Shown: positions 14,238-16,207 of the stretch, one piece after another | How positions within the stretch are numbered: the stretch's first letter is position 1 | Layout: every line of letters begins with the position of its first letter | Source of the DNA: an uncultured Desulfovibrio sp. | GTDB taxonomy: Bacteria; Desulfobacterota; Desulfovibrionia; Desulfovibrionales; Desulfovibrionaceae | Direction of reading: 5' to 3' | Assembly: GCA_937926875.1 (NCBI GenBank) | Contig: CALBAX010000128.1 | Span: 1 to 16,207 of the forward strand | Length of the DNA: 16,207 nt | Notes under the pieces: model-generated | Seen by the model: the letters and a program-made list of their open reading frames with translations, nothing else | What the model was told of the DNA's origin: nothing | Database searches by the model: none | Translations under genes and position numbers: made by a program

Positions 14238-16190
14238 ATGAAACGCGAACGTCATACCTATCTGACTTTGCAGACCGTGGAGGCCGCCCGCCAGGGCTGG
14301 CTGGACCGCATCAGCGCCGAGGGCCGCGAGCTGGCCACGGAACGCGTGCCCCTGTCGGCGGCCCTGCACCGCGTGCTGGCCGAGCCTGTGGCCGCGCGCC
14401 GTTCTTCCCCGGCCTTCCACGGCGCGGCCATGGACGGCATCGCCGTCAACGCCGAATCCACCTTCACCGCCTCCACCCGGCGGCCCCTGCGCCTGACCAT
14501 CGGCACCGACGCGTTCTGGATCAATACCGGCCACCCCCTGCCCGCGGGCACCAATGCCGTGGTCATGGTGGAGAACGTCAACACCGAGCCCGACGGACAG
14601 CATGTGGTCATCGAGAAGGCCGCCTTCCCCTGGCAGCATGTGCGCAAGCTGGGCGAGGACATGGTAGCGTCCGAGATCATCCTGCCGCCCGGCGTCTGCA
14701 TCGGCCCCTACGAGCTGGGCGCGCTGGCCGCAGGCGGCGTGCTGGAACCGCTGGTGTTCAAAAAGCCCCGCGTGGGCATCATCCCCAGCGGCACCGAGAT
14801 CGTGCCCCTCACCGAGGCCCGCGAAGAAGACCTGTGCGCGGGCCGCTGCCTGCCGGAGTTCAATTCCTACATCTTCTCGGCCATCGTGCAGGAGGCCGGG
14901 GGCGAGGCCTTCACCCTGCCCATCGTGCCTGACGACCCCGAAGCCATCGGCGCGGCCATCGACGCGGCCATCGACCAGGGCGCGGATCTGGTGCTGCTCA
15001 ACGCCGGTTCCTCGGCGGGCAGCCACGACTACTCCGCCGACGTCATCGCCCACAAGGGCGAGCTGCTGACCCACGGCGTGGCCGTCATGCCCGGCAAGCC
15101 CACGGCCCTCGGCATGGTGCGCGGCGTGCCCGTCATCGGCTCGCCGGGCTATCCCGTCTCGGCCATCGTGGCCTTGGAAGAGTTCGTCCAGCCCCTGCTG
15201 GCCCTGCTCCAGAAGCGCTGCCTGGCCCGTCGCGAAACGGTCACGGCCCTGCCCGTCAACCCGCTGCCCTCCCGCCCCGGCATGGAAGAACGCATCCGCG
15301 TCAAGCTGGGCCGGGTGGACGACACCTTCTTTGCCGTGCCCCTGCCGCGCGGCGCGGGCACCGTCACCAGCCTGAGCCGGGCCGACGGCATCATCAGCGT
15401 GGCCCGCGACTGTGAGGGCATCAGCCGTGACGAGCCCGTGCAGGTGCAGCTGCTGCGCCCCCGCCAGCAGGTGGAAGGCACCCTGCTGGCCATCGGCAGC
15501 CATGACAACACCCTGGACCTCATCGACAGTTTCCTGCGCCGCGAGCATCCGCGCTTCCGCCTGGCCTCGGCCCATGTGGGCTCGCTGGGCGGGCTCATGG
15601 CCCTGAAGCGCCACCAGTGCCATCTGGCAGGCAGCCATCTGCTCAACGATGCTGACGGTGTCTACAACCGTCAGGCCCTGCGCGACAACCTCCAGGGCGA
15701 GCCCATGCTGCTGGTGCGCCTGGTGGACCGCGAACAGGGCCTCATCGTGGCCCCCGGCAACCCGCTGGGCATCCATGACATCGCCGACCTGGCCCGCGGG
15801 GACGTGCGCTTCATCAACCGCCAGCGTGGCAGCGGCACCCGCGTGCTGCTGGACTACCGCCTGAAGCAGCTGGGCATCCGCCCGCAGCAGCTGGCCGGCT
15901 ATGAGGACGAGGAATACACGCACATGAACGTGGCCGCCGCCGTGCTCTCCGGCCGCGCCCATACCGGCCTGGCCGTGCGCGCCGCCGCCTGCGCCCTGGG
16001 CCTGGACTTCGTGCCCGTGGGCGTGGAGGAATACGACCTGGTCATCCCGCAGCGCTACGCCGGGGACGAGCGCATCCTCGCCCTGCTGGATGTCATCCGC
16101 TCCGGGGCCTTCCGCAAGGAAGTGGCCGCCCTGGGCGGCTACGGTGTGGAAAAGACCGGTCAGGTCATCTGGGAATACGACGGCCGCTAG
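14238..16190 (+). CDS. MoeA-like molybdopterin protein fused to a PBP-like substrate-binding domain
   Basis: The 650-residue product joins two modules. Residues 1 to about 405 are MoeA-like: GAAMDGIAVNA with D66, INTGHPLPAGTNAVVMVENVN, IIPSGTEIVPL, NAGSSAGSHDYSADV, HGVAVMPGKPTALGM, GSPGYPVSAIVALEEF, then domain IV. From about 415 (EGTLLAIGSHDNTLDLIDSFL) to the end is a type-2 periplasmic-binding-protein-like domain with INRQRGSGTRVLLDYRL, of the kind seen in LysR effector domains and molybdate-binding ModA-type folds. There is no signal peptide, so it is cytoplasmic. In this paralogue the GDE motif reads GTE (T186). GGGAG lies six bases before the ATG. The binding domain may select molybdate or tungstate for insertion; that is inference from domain fusion. 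Confidence 0.9.
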   Translation: MKRERHTYLTLQTVEAARQGWLDRISAEGRELATERVPLSAALHRVLAEPVAARRSSPAFHGAAMDGIAVNAESTFTASTRRPLRLTIGTDAFWINTGHPLPAGTNAVVMVENVNTEPDGQHVVIEKAAFPWQHVRKLGEDMVASEIILPPGVCIGPYELGALAAGGVLEPLVFKKPRVGIIPSGTEIVPLTEAREEDLCAGRCLPEFNSYIFSAIVQEAGGEAFTLPIVPDDPEAIGAAIDAAIDQGADLVLLNAGSSAGSHDYSADVIAHKGELLTHGVAVMPGKPTALGMVRGVPVIGSPGYPVSAIVALEEFVQPLLALLQKRCLARRETVTALPVNPLPSRPGMEERIRVKLGRVDDTFFAVPLPRGAGTVTSLSRADGIISVARDCEGISRDEPVQVQLLRPRQQVEGTLLAIGSHDNTLDLIDSFLRREHPRFRLASAHVGSLGGLMALKRHQCHLAGSHLLNDADGVYNRQALRDNLQGEPMLLVRLVDREQGLIVAPGNPLGIHDIADLARGDVRFINRQRGSGTRVLLDYRLKQLGIRPQQLAGYEDEEYTHMNVAAAVLSGRAHTGLAVRAAACALGLDFVPVGVEEYDLVIPQRYAGDERILALLDVIRSGAFRKEVAALGGYGVEKTGQVIWEYDGR

Positions 16191-16203
16191 GCCGTCCAAC
16201 GGC
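16191..16203 (+). other. Short hairpin after the moeA fusion gene
   Basis: GCCGT (16191-16195) pairs with ACGGC (16199-16203) around CCA, directly after the stop codon. The window ends four bases later, so a T run that would make it a terminator cannot be seen. Confidence 0.25.
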
Positions 16204-16207
16204 TCCT

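Noticed and set aside
13791..16199. Minus-strand open frame (802 codons) opposite the moeA fusion gene
   Set aside because: The plus frame carries all MoeA and binding-domain motifs; the minus frame is again rich in His, Gly, Ala and Gln.

Overview
The window is GC-rich and compactly coded. Protein style and gene content (HypF for [NiFe] hydrogenase, two MoeA paralogues, an exported beta-propeller-like protein) suggest a Desulfovibrio-like sulfate reducer of the Desulfovibrionaceae. That assignment is inference; there is no rRNA or other direct taxonomic marker.

Layout, left to right. (1) The last codons of a possible upstream gene end at a strong terminator (71-100), followed by a long-hairpin, G-tract repeat (201-281). 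(2) A GTG-started threonine synthase (386-1831, +) is preceded by a leader hairpin. A shared bidirectional terminator separates it from a convergent two-gene unit on the minus strand: an HTH-cupin regulator (3677-4249) upstream of an AMP-forming acyl-CoA synthetase (1910-3610). (3) Divergent from that unit is hypF (4385-6922, +), which makes the cyanide ligand precursor for [NiFe] hydrogenases. (4) tRNA-Ala(GGC) (7086-7161) has its own consensus -35 box and terminator. (5) An exported beta-propeller-like protein of unknown function (7365-8261) ends at a UUCG terminator. (6) A fosmidomycin-resistance-like MFS exporter (8379-9536) overlaps by 4 bp an O6-alkylguanine-DNA alkyltransferase (9533-10045). 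(7) An OmpR/EnvZ-type two-component pair (10212-12403) has a leader rich in inverted and direct repeats. (8) Two molybdenum cofactor genes follow: a standard moeA (12733-14013) and a MoeA fused to a periplasmic-binding-protein-like domain (14238-16190). A second, inverted copy of the long-hairpin repeat lies between them.

How the genes fit together. Most units are ordinary housekeeping or metal-cofactor functions, each separately transcribed. HypF and the MoeA pair both serve metalloenzymes typical of anaerobic respiration (hydrogenases; formate dehydrogenases and other Mo or W enzymes). The HTH-cupin gene probably regulates the acyl-CoA synthetase behind it. No mobile element, phage, CRISPR array or defence island was seen.

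The least explained signals are the two-copy intergenic repeat with G-quadruplex potential, the structured leader of the ompR-like operon, the differing palindromes in front of the two moeA genes, and the GTE-for-GDE substitution in the MoeA fusion. I did not find a clear new multi-gene system.
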